From contig NZ_CP014232.1 of assembly GCF_001553935.1 (NCBI RefSeq), positions 558,001 to 622,000 of the forward strand: 64,000 bases of DNA, written 5' to 3'. This DNA comes from Actinomyces oris (GTDB taxonomy: Bacteria > Actinomycetota > Actinomycetes > Actinomycetales > Actinomycetaceae). Both the position numbers and the translations under genes were made by a program. Shown here in pieces: positions 28,041-35,566 of the stretch (its first letter is position 1; the number at the start of each line of letters is the position of its first letter). A model generated the notes under the pieces. The model ran no database searches, was not told the DNA's origin, and saw only the letters and a program-made list of their open reading frames with translations.

Positions 28041-29098
28041 GAGGACCGGTCCTTCATCCGCAGGACCATGAGCAGCAGGACGGGTGAGCCGACGAAGGCC
28101 GTCAGCAGACCGACCTGCATCTCGCCGGGACGGGCCAGGACGCGCCCCAGGACGTCGGCGGCCAGGACGACGACGGGGCCGCCCAGCGCACACAGGGCCA
28201 CGATCCAGCCCCGGTGGGGTCCCATGAGCCAGGAGGCCGTCAGCGGCGCCATGAGCCCAACGAACCCGATGGGGCCGGCCACCGTCGTGGCGGTGGCGCA
28301 CAGGAGCGTGACGACCACCAGGCTCAGGCTCCGCACGAGGGCGACCCGGGTGCCCAGCGCGGCTGCGACGTCGTCGCCCAGGGCGATGTTGTCCAGGGCG
28401 CCGGCCAGCAGGATGGCCGCCCCGGTCCCCGCCACCACGAGGGCCGCCACGGGCAGCAGGGGGATGTCGGTGCGGGTCAGGGAGCCGACCTCCCAGTCGA
28501 TGAAGGTGCGGAACAGGTTCGGCATCGTCAGGACGACACCCCGGATGACCGCCCCGGCGAAGGCCGAGAAGGCGACACCGATGAGCACCAGGCGCACCGG
28601 TGAGGATGTCGAGCCGCCGATCATCCCGATGACCTGGACGAGCGCGGTGGCAGTCAGGGCGCCGCCGGCCGCCAAGAACAGCTGGCCGGGGACCGGGAGC
28701 ACGCCGAGGGCGGCGGTTCCCAAGACGATGCCCAGCGAGGCGCCGGCGTTGACACCGAGCAGCCCGGGCTCGGCCAGCGGGTTGCGGGTGACGGCCTGCA
28801 TCACCGCGCCGGCCACCGCCAGAGCGGTCCCGACGAGCACGCCCAGGATGGTGCGCTGCACGCGCAGGACGTGGATGTTGTAGCTGACGTTGGAGGCATC
28901 GGGGTGGAGCAGGTAGTGGGCGACCTGGCCGGCGGGGATCCGGGAGGAGCCGACGAACAGGGAGGCCAGGAGGCACAGGGCCAGCAGGACGGCTGCGATC
29001 AGGAGGATCGCCGAGCGGCGCGCGATCACGCGAGTGCTCACCGTCGTCCCCTTGTGAGAACGGGGGCGAAGACGGTCCCCGAGGACCCCGATCGGCAT
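28037..29098 (-). CDS. Siderophore ABC transporter permease (FecCD family, FepD position)
   Basis: The 353-residue first permease of the importer has the FecCD motif RVQRTILGVLVGTALAVAGAVMQAVTRNPLAEPGLLG and about nine helices. In the ATPase-contacting loop it reads GPIGFVGLMAPLTASWLMG, where family members have PHxxR; the His and Arg are absent. The second permease keeps them, so coupling may be asymmetric. ATG at 29098 follows GGGGAG. A DtxR/IdeR-like iron box lies 25 bases upstream. Confidence 0.88.
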   Translation of the reverse strand: MPIGVLGDRLRPRSHKGTTVSTRVIARRSAILLIAAVLLALCLLASLFVGSSRIPAGQVAHYLLHPDASNVSYNIHVLRVQRTILGVLVGTALAVAGAVMQAVTRNPLAEPGLLGVNAGASLGIVLGTAALGVLPVPGQLFLAAGGALTATALVQVIGMIGGSTSSPVRLVLIGVAFSAFAGAVIRGVVLTMPNLFRTFIDWEVGSLTRTDIPLLPVAALVVAGTGAAILLAGALDNIALGDDVAAALGTRVALVRSLSLVVVTLLCATATTVAGPIGFVGLMAPLTASWLMGPHRGWIVALCALGGPVVVLAADVLGRVLARPGEMQVGLLTAFVGSPVLLLMVLRMKDRSS

Positions 29099-29122
29099 CT
29101 ACTCTCCCCACACCAGATGTAC

Positions 29123-29141
29123 AAAGGTCAACCTAACCTAA
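29123..29141 (-). promoter_or_regulatory. DtxR/IdeR-type iron box
   Basis: Read on the minus strand the 19-mer is TTAGGTTAGGTTGACCTTT, which matches the DtxR/IdeR consensus TTAGGTTAGGCTAACCTAA at 15 of 19 positions. It begins 25 bases upstream of the importer start codon, a position suited to iron-dependent repression. The regulator itself is not in this window. Confidence 0.8.
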
Positions 29142-29256
29142 GATGCTGGCCGGGCTCTGTCAAACACAGGCCGGCCTGTTGGTTCATTCATGGCCTCACC
29201 CCCACCCACCAGCACGCACATGCTCGCGCATATCCTCCTCACGGAGTATGTCGTCG

Positions 29257-29266
29257 GTGTATACAC
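29257..29266. promoter_or_regulatory. Palindrome upstream of padR-like gene, candidate autoregulatory site
   Basis: GTGTATACAC is a perfect 10-bp palindrome 20 bases before the PadR-type start codon. PadR repressors often bind ATGT/ACAT-type palindromes in their own promoters. This assignment rests on position and symmetry only. Confidence 0.4.
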
Positions 29267-29285
29267 TCAGCGCATAGTCGTGGGC

Positions 29286-29810
29286 ATGGAATCCAGACTC
29301 ACTCTTCTTGGGCTGCTCAGTGCCGGGCCGGGGCACGGATACGACCTCAAACGCTCCTGGGACCACTGGTTCGCCGCTTCCAAGCCACTGGCCTACGGTC
29401 AGGTCTACGCCACGCTCGCCCGCCTGGTGCGCGACGGGCTCATCACGCAGGTCGAGGCAGAGCCCGGAGCCGGCCCGGAGCGCAAGCGCTACGAGGTCAC
29501 CGACGCCGGTCGCCAGAGCGTTGAGCAGTGGCTGCTGACTCCGGTCACGCCAGCCGGCGACGTCCAGGCCGACATCTTCGCCAAGACCGTCATCGCCCTC
29601 ATGCTCGACGACGACGCCGGACGCCTCCTCGACCTCCAGCGCGCCGAGCACATGGCCCGTATGCGCGAGCTGACCCGCCTCAAGCAGGACGGAGACCTGC
29701 GCACGGTGCTGCTGGCCGACCACGCCCTGTTCCACATCGAGGCCGACCTGCGCTGGATGGAGACCACTGCGGCCCGCCTGAGCGAGCTGCGTGAGGAGGT
29801 GCGCTCATGA
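29286..29810 (+). CDS. PadR-family transcriptional regulator
   Basis: The 174-residue protein has a PadR winged helix (LTLLGLLSAGPGHGYDLKR to RKRYEVTDAGR, residues about 5-75) and a C-terminal helical dimerisation domain (PadR C-terminal type). These repressors commonly control adjacent multidrug or peptide-sensing ABC exporters. The stop overlaps the ATPase start (ATGA), so it is co-translated with the exporter. GTG at 29280 is an alternative start. No ribosome site is obvious, so the message may be nearly leaderless. Confidence 0.88.
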   Translation: MESRLTLLGLLSAGPGHGYDLKRSWDHWFAASKPLAYGQVYATLARLVRDGLITQVEAEPGAGPERKRYEVTDAGRQSVEQWLLTPVTPAGDVQADIFAKTVIALMLDDDAGRLLDLQRAEHMARMRELTRLKQDGDLRTVLLADHALFHIEADLRWMETTAARLSELREEVRS

Positions 29811-30643
29811 GCGCCACCGGCGTCACCACCGCCGTCACGGCCGCCGGAGTCACGCCCGCACCCGGTCAGGGCCAGGCCGGCCTGCCGGGCGGCGTCATCA
29901 TGAGCGCCCACGGCCTGGAGATGAGCTTCGGGCAGACCCACGCGCTGCGCGGCGTCGATCTGGATGTCGGGGCCGGAGAGGTGCTGGCTGTCACCGGCCC
30001 GTCGGGCTCGGGCAAGTCCACGCTCCTGCACGTCATGGCCGGGGTGCTCGTGCCCGATGCCGGACGCGTCGATTACCACGGAGGCGACGTGTCGCAGGAC
30101 ATCACGACCCTCGATGAGGCGGCCCGCAGCCGCCTGCGCCTGAAGGAGTTCGGCTTCATCTTCCAGTTCGGCCAGCTCCTGCCGGACCTCTCCGCCCTGG
30201 ACAACGTCACCATCCCCCTGCTCCTGGCGGGCACTGCGCGCCGGCGGGCGCTGGCCCAGGCCCGCGAGCCCCTGGGCGAGCTGGGGCTCAGCGAGCACCT
30301 GGACAAGCGCCCCACTCAGCTCTCGGGCGGCCAGGCGCAGCGGACCGCCGTCGCGCGGGCGCTGGTGACCAACCCGCGCCTCCTCTTCGCCGATGAGCCC
30401 ACCGGCTCCCTGGACTCCCTGGCCGCCGAACGGACCATGGAGGTGCTCCTGAGCTCGGTACGCTCCCGCAGTGCCGGCCTGGTCATCATCACCCATGATG
30501 CGCGCGTCGCAGCCTATGCCGACCGGGAGGTCACCGTGCGCGACGGTCGCATCGGCCCCGAGGCCACGCACACCGTGGCCGGACCGAGCCGGCCGGGGCA
30601 CGCCGAGCCGGGAGACCCGGGAAGTCAGAGGAGCCGGTCATGA
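29807..30643 (+). CDS. ABC transporter ATP-binding protein (MacB/LolD class)
   Basis: A 278-residue ATPase of the MacB/LolD/FtsE type: Walker A GPSGSGKST, Q-loop FQFGQLLPDLSALDN, signature LSGGQAQRTAVARAL, Walker B LLFADEPTGSLD and HDARVAAYAD. It has about 32 extra N-terminal residues before the domain (a second Met at MSAHGLEM could be the true start) and a 35-residue tail. It overlaps padR upstream and the permease downstream, forming a three-gene unit that probably exports or senses an antimicrobial compound. Confidence 0.9.
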   Translation: MSATGVTTAVTAAGVTPAPGQGQAGLPGGVIMSAHGLEMSFGQTHALRGVDLDVGAGEVLAVTGPSGSGKSTLLHVMAGVLVPDAGRVDYHGGDVSQDITTLDEAARSRLRLKEFGFIFQFGQLLPDLSALDNVTIPLLLAGTARRRALAQAREPLGELGLSEHLDKRPTQLSGGQAQRTAVARALVTNPRLLFADEPTGSLDSLAAERTMEVLLSSVRSRSAGLVIITHDARVAAYADREVTVRDGRIGPEATHTVAGPSRPGHAEPGDPGSQRSRS

Positions 30644-32853
30644 GCCGCATCGCCCTGACCCGGCTGCTCGTCGCCAACGACCGCTCCGCCCGGCGCCGCC
30701 TGGCCGGGATCGTCGCCGGAGTCATGGTGGGGGTGGCGCTGTTCCTCATGCTGCTGGCCGCCGCCCAGGCCTTCCCCGAGCGCAGCATGCGCTCCAGCTG
30801 GGCGTCCACCGCCCTCATGCCCGGCCTCTCCGAACAGTCGAACCACATCGACCTCCGGCCCGACCACATCCTCACCGAGGGCGAGCTGGCCGTCGCCAGC
30901 AACGTCGACGTCGTCGGCAACCAGCCGATCACCGTCCTGAAGGTGGCCTTGCCGGAGTCGGGTACCACCTCGGTGAAGATCCCGGGCTCCGACATCGTCC
31001 CCAAGCGGGGCGAGTACCTGGCCTCGCCGGCCCTGGCCAAGCGCATCGCGTCCCTGCCCGCCGACCAGCTCGGCGACCGCTACGGCAAGCAGGCGGGCAT
31101 CCTGTCCCCCGAGGCCGTCGAGGGCCCGGACTCAATGGTGGCCGTCATCGGGACGGACCTGGAGACCGTGGCCGCCTCCGAGTTCTACATCCCGCCCCAG
31201 GTGGTCACCTCCTTCCAGGGCATCCCCTTTGAGAACGAGGCGTATCGGATCGCCACGATCGTCGGGGCCATCGCGGTGCTCGTGCCCGCGCTGCTGCTCG
31301 TCGGGATCGTCACCGACTTGGGGGCGGCGCAGCGGGCCGAGCGCTTCGCCACGCTGCGCCTCATCGGGGCCACACCGCAGCAGGTGGCCCGCACCGCGGC
31401 CCTGGAGATCGGGGCCACGACCTTCGTCGGCGCCCTGGCGGGCGTGGCCCTCTACCTGGCCATGATCCCCGTGGCCGCGCAGATCACGCTGAGAACCAGC
31501 CGCTTCTACTACGCCGACCTGCTGCGCTCCCCGGTCAACGCGGTCCTCGCCGTCGTCGTGACCACGGCGGGGGCGGCGGCCGTGGCCTGGTGGCGCACGC
31601 GACGAGCCGACCTCGGTCCGTTGGGCGGGTCCCGTGAGCGCACCGAGGACCGCCCCCGCCTCATCTCGCTGGCGCCCGTCATCCTGGGGACGGCCGGGCT
31701 GGTCAGCGCCCCGACGGTGGCCCATCAGGACTCCGATCTGACCATCTACCTGCTGCCCGCCTCCTTCCTGTGCGCGATGCTGGGTCTGGTGTGGGCCGGG
31801 CCGGTCCTGACCTGGTGGGTGGCGCGAGGCGGCAGGGCCGTGGCCCACTCCGCGGCGCAGGTCATCGGTTTCAACCGGATCGCTCAGCACCCCCGGGCGG
31901 CCTTCCGTGCGGTGGCGGGCGTCGTCATCGCCGTCTACGCCATGACGGTGTTCGCCGTCGCCATCACGGCCGCTGCAGGGACCCATGACGTCACGCAAGG
32001 CGGTGGGCACCTGAGCCCCACGACGCTCGCGGCGATGCCTGCGGTCAGCGACGAGGGCGCCCTGAGCGGAACCATCGACCGGCTCTCCGCCGTGCCCGGG
32101 GTGACGACGGTGACCGTGGGAAGGATCAGCGGAGACGGCAAGCAGGACAGTCAGATCATCCTCGAGGCCGACAAGGCCGAGGCCCTCGGGGCCCCGCATG
32201 TCGCGGCTCCTGATGGCGCGGTGAGCATCAGTACCCGGTGGCTGTATGAGAACGCGGCCGCCTCGCCGTCGCCGGTCAGTGCCGCGGAGCTGGCGAGCGC
32301 CCGTGAGAGCGGCGCGCCCGTCATCCTGGTGGGGACGGACCCGGCCAGCCCCGGGGCCATCGAGCGGGCCCGTACCTGCCTGGCCACCTCCGGCCTGGCC
32401 CTCGGGACCGCCCCGACCTCACCCAGCTCGATCCAGGCCCTTGAGGGCAGTGCCATGGAGAACCAGTTCGCCCAGCTCGGTTACATCGGCATCCTCATCG
32501 CCGCGGGCATCTCCGCGGTCTCGCTCGGGGTCTCGACGGTGGCGGCACTGCTGGGGCGTCGGCGGGTCCTCGGTCTGCTGAGGCTGGTCGGCATGCCGGC
32601 GGCGACGCTGCGCTCCATGGTCTCCTACGAGGCGGCGCTGCCGGCGGCCACCGCCCTGGCCATGAGCATCGGCCTGGGCTGGCTGACCGCATGGTCGCTG
32701 ATCGGCGGCGTCTCGGGCCGCCACATCAGCTGGCCGGACGGCGGTTACTGGCTGGTGCTGCTGGCGTGCCTGGCGCTGGTGGTGGTGACGACCCTGGCCA
32801 GTGCCCGCTACGGCCGGCGCATGCTGGCGGACTCCACCGTCCGATTCGAGTAG
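30640..32853 (+). CDS. FtsX-like ABC transporter permease
   Basis: The 737-residue membrane protein pairs with the preceding ATPase. It has an N-terminal helix (about 20-42), a large extracytoplasmic region, and two FtsX-type blocks: one around residues 200-320 with ERFATLRLIGATPQQVARTAALEIG, the other at the C-terminus with RRVLGLLRLVGMPAATLRSMV. The layout is that of the MacB-like/BceB-like mechanotransmission family. The start overlaps the ATPase stop (ATGA). The substrate is unknown. Confidence 0.85.
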   Translation: MSRIALTRLLVANDRSARRRLAGIVAGVMVGVALFLMLLAAAQAFPERSMRSSWASTALMPGLSEQSNHIDLRPDHILTEGELAVASNVDVVGNQPITVLKVALPESGTTSVKIPGSDIVPKRGEYLASPALAKRIASLPADQLGDRYGKQAGILSPEAVEGPDSMVAVIGTDLETVAASEFYIPPQVVTSFQGIPFENEAYRIATIVGAIAVLVPALLLVGIVTDLGAAQRAERFATLRLIGATPQQVARTAALEIGATTFVGALAGVALYLAMIPVAAQITLRTSRFYYADLLRSPVNAVLAVVVTTAGAAAVAWWRTRRADLGPLGGSRERTEDRPRLISLAPVILGTAGLVSAPTVAHQDSDLTIYLLPASFLCAMLGLVWAGPVLTWWVARGGRAVAHSAAQVIGFNRIAQHPRAAFRAVAGVVIAVYAMTVFAVAITAAAGTHDVTQGGGHLSPTTLAAMPAVSDEGALSGTIDRLSAVPGVTTVTVGRISGDGKQDSQIILEADKAEALGAPHVAAPDGAVSISTRWLYENAAASPSPVSAAELASARESGAPVILVGTDPASPGAIERARTCLATSGLALGTAPTSPSSIQALEGSAMENQFAQLGYIGILIAAGISAVSLGVSTVAALLGRRRVLGLLRLVGMPAATLRSMVSYEAALPAATALAMSIGLGWLTAWSLIGGVSGRHISWPDGGYWLVLLACLALVVVTTLASARYGRRMLADSTVRFE

Positions 32854-32865
32854 AAACGGCCCACA

Positions 32866-32987
32866 GTGTCCATAGCGGAGACAAAGGCCGCGATCAGCCT
32901 CAGTCGCAGAAAAGAAAACCGCATGATTTCGCGGTTCTTCTCGACGGAGTGACGGCCTACGAGCTCCTTTGTCTCCGATATGGACAC
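32866..32987. repeat. 122-bp palindromic interspersed element, copy 1
   Basis: The ends are 22-base inverted repeats (32866-32887 and 32966-32987) with 21 of 22 positions pairing. The outer ends read GTGTCCATA and the inner part GGAGACAAAGG. A central hairpin AACCGC/GCGGTT (32917-32936) lies in the middle. A second copy of exactly the same length is at 59937-60058. It lies in the intergenic gap after the permease gene. Confidence 0.85.
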
Positions 32988-33063
32988 CTATCCCTCCTGC
33001 GCACCCGGGAACCGGGGAGAACAACCCCCGGTGCCCGGAGCCGATCTGCGATAGAACAAGACC

Positions 33064-33801
33064 ATGACCTCAGGACGGATCGACACGGCCGCAGGCTCCT
33101 CCGCCGCGGCCTGCCCGAGGCCGCCGGTCCTCGCGGCACCGGATCTGGGTCGCCTGCGCGACGGCGAGGCCGATGAGCTCACCGCCGGTGAGATGGTCGA
33201 GGACCTGGCGCTGGTCGAGGCGGACCTCAGCGGCGGCGACCTGTCTGCGCTCACGCTGCTCGGCTGCCGGTTCTCGGAGGTTTTCGCCAATGACACCGAC
33301 CTGGCCGCGGCGCGGCTGGTCGACTGCCGCCTGGAGCGCCTGAGCGCCACCTACCTTCACAGTCCGCGCTCCACCTGGCGCACGGTGGAGCTGGTTGACT
33401 CCCGTATCGGGGCCTGGGAGCTCTATGACGCTGATGTCGAGTCGCTCCTCATGGAGAACTGCCGCCTGGGCTTCGTCAACCTCGCCGGAACCGCTCTACG
33501 CGACGTCCTCATCAGGGCCACCCGGATCGACGAGCTGGACCTGAGCGGAATCGACGCTCAGCGGGTCCGTTTCGAGGACTGCCGGGTGGGCACGCTGCGC
33601 CTGCACGGCGGGGGCCTGAGCGACGTCGACCTGCGCGGACTGGAGATGAGAGTGGTCAGCGGGGTCGGCTCCCTGGCCGGGGCGACCATCAACAGCCAGC
33701 AGCTCAGTGAGCTCGCGCCGCTCTTGGCGCAGCACCTGGAACTGCGGGTCACGGATCGGGATCACGCACAGAATGTGGCAACAAGGAGTAGAGGAGCATG
33801 A
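33064..33801 (+). CDS. Pentapeptide-repeat-like protein
   Basis: The 245-residue protein contains a run of pentapeptide-type repeats of the A(D/N)Lxx form, such as ADLSG, GDLSA, TDLAA, VNLAG, LDLSG and VDLRG (about residues 50-210). This predicts a right-handed quadrilateral beta-helix. No enzymatic motif or signal peptide is visible. The stop overlaps the start of the DivIVA-like gene (ATGA), with AAGGAGTAGAGGAG before it, so the two are co-translated. Some pentapeptide proteins protect DNA gyrase; that function is not shown here. Confidence 0.8.
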   Translation: MTSGRIDTAAGSSAAACPRPPVLAAPDLGRLRDGEADELTAGEMVEDLALVEADLSGGDLSALTLLGCRFSEVFANDTDLAAARLVDCRLERLSATYLHSPRSTWRTVELVDSRIGAWELYDADVESLLMENCRLGFVNLAGTALRDVLIRATRIDELDLSGIDAQRVRFEDCRVGTLRLHGGGLSDVDLRGLEMRVVSGVGSLAGATINSQQLSELAPLLAQHLELRVTDRDHAQNVATRSRGA

Positions 33802-34367
33802 CGCTGCTGACAGCTGACGACGTCCTCAACGTGAAGTTCCAGGTCTCCTCATTCAAGGAGGGCTACAACCAGGATGAGGTCGACGAGTTCCTCGACGAAG
33901 TGACCACCACGATGCGGGAGTTCGAGGAACGACTCGGCACCTCGCAGGCATCGTCGGGCCCCTCGCACTGGAAGGCCGAGATCCTCCTGACCTCCGAGGG
34001 CGTCAGGAACATCCGGTTCTCGACCACCCGGTGGTCGGGGTATCACATCGACCAGGTTGATGCTTTCCTCGCTCAGGTGGTCTCGACGATGGAGGCCCTC
34101 GAGGCGCAGGCGCGCACCAGCGCATTCGCCGGCCAGCCCGGCGCCGGAGCCGGCGGGGCCTATAGCGGGGCGTACGGTGGCGGAACCTACGGTATGAGCC
34201 CGGCTCAGGCGGGGTACGCCCCGGGCGGAGCCGAAGCCGGCGGCTCTCAGTACGCCGAGGCGATCGCCCAGCGCGACCAGTACATCGCCCAGCTCCAGCA
34301 GGAGGTCGCCTACCTGCGCGCCGAGCTCGAGGCCGCCCAGCGCCGGCTGGGGACGACAGGGGTCTAG
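33798..34367 (+). CDS. Double DivIVA-motif protein, copy 1
   Basis: The 189-residue protein carries two DivIVA N-terminal motifs: LTADDVLNVKFQVSSFKEGY with NQDEVDEFLDEV (about residues 4-36), and LTSEGVRNIRFSTTRWSGY with HIDQVDAFLAQV (about 63-95). A Gly/Ala/Tyr-rich flexible stretch follows, then a short C-terminal coiled coil (AQRDQYIAQLQQEVAYLRAE). Canonical DivIVA/Wag31 has one such motif and a long coiled coil. A role at cell poles or septa is inferred. It is co-translated with the pentapeptide-repeat gene. Confidence 0.82.
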   Translation: MTLLTADDVLNVKFQVSSFKEGYNQDEVDEFLDEVTTTMREFEERLGTSQASSGPSHWKAEILLTSEGVRNIRFSTTRWSGYHIDQVDAFLAQVVSTMEALEAQARTSAFAGQPGAGAGGAYSGAYGGGTYGMSPAQAGYAPGGAEAGGSQYAEAIAQRDQYIAQLQQEVAYLRAELEAAQRRLGTTGV

Positions 34368-34417
34368 GCCTCGCCGCCGCATCTGCCACCACACAGTCGT
34401 AGAGAGGACCAGGACAC

Positions 34418-34960
34418 ATGACGATCCTGACGAGCAATGACGTGGACAACGTGAGGTTCACGGCCACCCAGTTCCGAGAGGGCTACGAACAGCACGAGGT
34501 TGATAGCTTTCTTGAGAAGATCGCCAGCACGCTGAGGGTTCTCCAGGCAGGAACTAACTCCACTGGGTATGCCTCCAACATCGCCGGCGTCAAGGTGCTC
34601 ACGGCTGACGACGTGCAGAGCAAGAAGTTCCACGGCACCAGGTTCCGGGAAGGCTACGAGCAGGATGAGGTCGACAGCTTCCTCGACCACGTCGTGGAGA
34701 CGTTGAGATACCTGGAGGGTGGCGCACAGGCCTCCGGATATGAAGCACAGTGGGGCGGCAGCTCGTGGGACGGCGGAGTCAACGCGTACGGCAGTGCGTC
34801 GTACGCCGCGCCGAGCGGCACCGACGGAACCGGTGATGCCCAGTACGCCGAGGCCATTGCGCAGCGCGACCAGTACATCGCCCAGCTCCAGCAGGAGAAC
34901 GCCTACCTGCGCGCCGAGCTCGAGGCCGCCCAGCGCCGCTCGGGAATGACCGGGTTCTAG
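34418..34960 (+). CDS. Double DivIVA-motif protein, copy 2
   Basis: This 180-residue paralogue of the preceding protein also has two DivIVA motifs: FTATQFREGYEQHEVDSFLE (about residues 14-33) and FHGTRFREGYEQDEVDSFLD (about 70-90). A Ser/Gly/Tyr-rich linker follows, then a C-terminal coiled coil almost identical to copy 1, also at nucleotide level. This indicates tandem duplication with a conserved tail. The stop codon overlaps by 4 bases, tail to tail, with the stop of the convergent RloB-like gene. Confidence 0.82.
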   Translation: MTILTSNDVDNVRFTATQFREGYEQHEVDSFLEKIASTLRVLQAGTNSTGYASNIAGVKVLTADDVQSKKFHGTRFREGYEQDEVDSFLDHVVETLRYLEGGAQASGYEAQWGGSSWDGGVNAYGSASYAAPSGTDGTGDAQYAEAIAQRDQYIAQLQQENAYLRAELEAAQRRSGMTGF

Positions 34961-35565
34961 AGGTCGTCAGCACTGAGGAGTCCTAGACTACGGAGCAGGT
35001 GGGGCATCGTTGTCGATGGGCAAGGTCCTTGAGTATCAGGCTCTGGGAGGCTTTCCGTCGGCAGATGGCACCTGGCCGCGGCCTGCCCACCCCTGTCCCA
35101 GGGGAAGTCGTCCGGCAGCATCTTCGCGTCCTTACTGCTTAGTCCCGTCAGCTCCCGGTAGTGCGTCTGCGCATCAGCCTGGTTCTGGTAGTTCTTCACG
35201 GGGGCGTAGTGGGCGTTGAGCCAGACCTCGAAGCACGGTACAGAAACAACACCGTGCACAACGGTCCGCTTGCTGCTCAGCCTCCGGCATGCGGCCAGGA
35301 AGTCATGACGATCCCGGCCATCGTGGTCGACGACGACCCACACCTCCTCGTATTCGCTGAGATCTGATCGAGGTCCGCTGAGCTCCTTGATGACGGTCAG
35401 CGGGTCGCCATCGATGACCTTCACCTTGACCGATATCCGGGATCGGTCTGTGCGTTGGCCTAACTGCTGCAGGTAGTCGTTCTCGGTGACCCGCCCGTTG
35501 GTCACGAGGAGAACGGTGCGCCGCTCGGATAGTTGAGCGCGTCGCCTCCTTCTCGGTGGCGTCAT
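34957..35565 (-). CDS. RloB-like protein (candidate TOPRIM-type effector)
   Basis: The 202-residue protein matches the RloB family. It has an N-terminal glutamate motif (NGRVTENDYLQQL, Glu about residue 28), an acidic VVVDHDGRDRHDF motif (Asp about 80 and 82), and the conserved SVPCFEVWLNAHY segment. The Glu plus DxD layout resembles TOPRIM nucleases, as in AbiLii and PARIS AriB effectors; that likeness is by eye. It follows the ATPase gene by one base, so the two are one operon. Phage defence is inferred from this pairing. Confidence 0.8.
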   Translation of the reverse strand: MTPPRRRRRAQLSERRTVLLVTNGRVTENDYLQQLGQRTDRSRISVKVKVIDGDPLTVIKELSGPRSDLSEYEEVWVVVDHDGRDRHDFLAACRRLSSKRTVVHGVVSVPCFEVWLNAHYAPVKNYQNQADAQTHYRELTGLSSKDAKMLPDDFPWDRGGQAAARCHLPTESLPEPDTQGPCPSTTMPHLLRSLGLLSADDL

Positions 35566-35566
35566 C

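Noticed and set aside
26922..29111. Very long minus-strand frame read as one protein across two permeases
   Set aside because: Only the part after ATG 28040 is a FecCD permease; the front half is a shadow of the other permease gene in a different frame.
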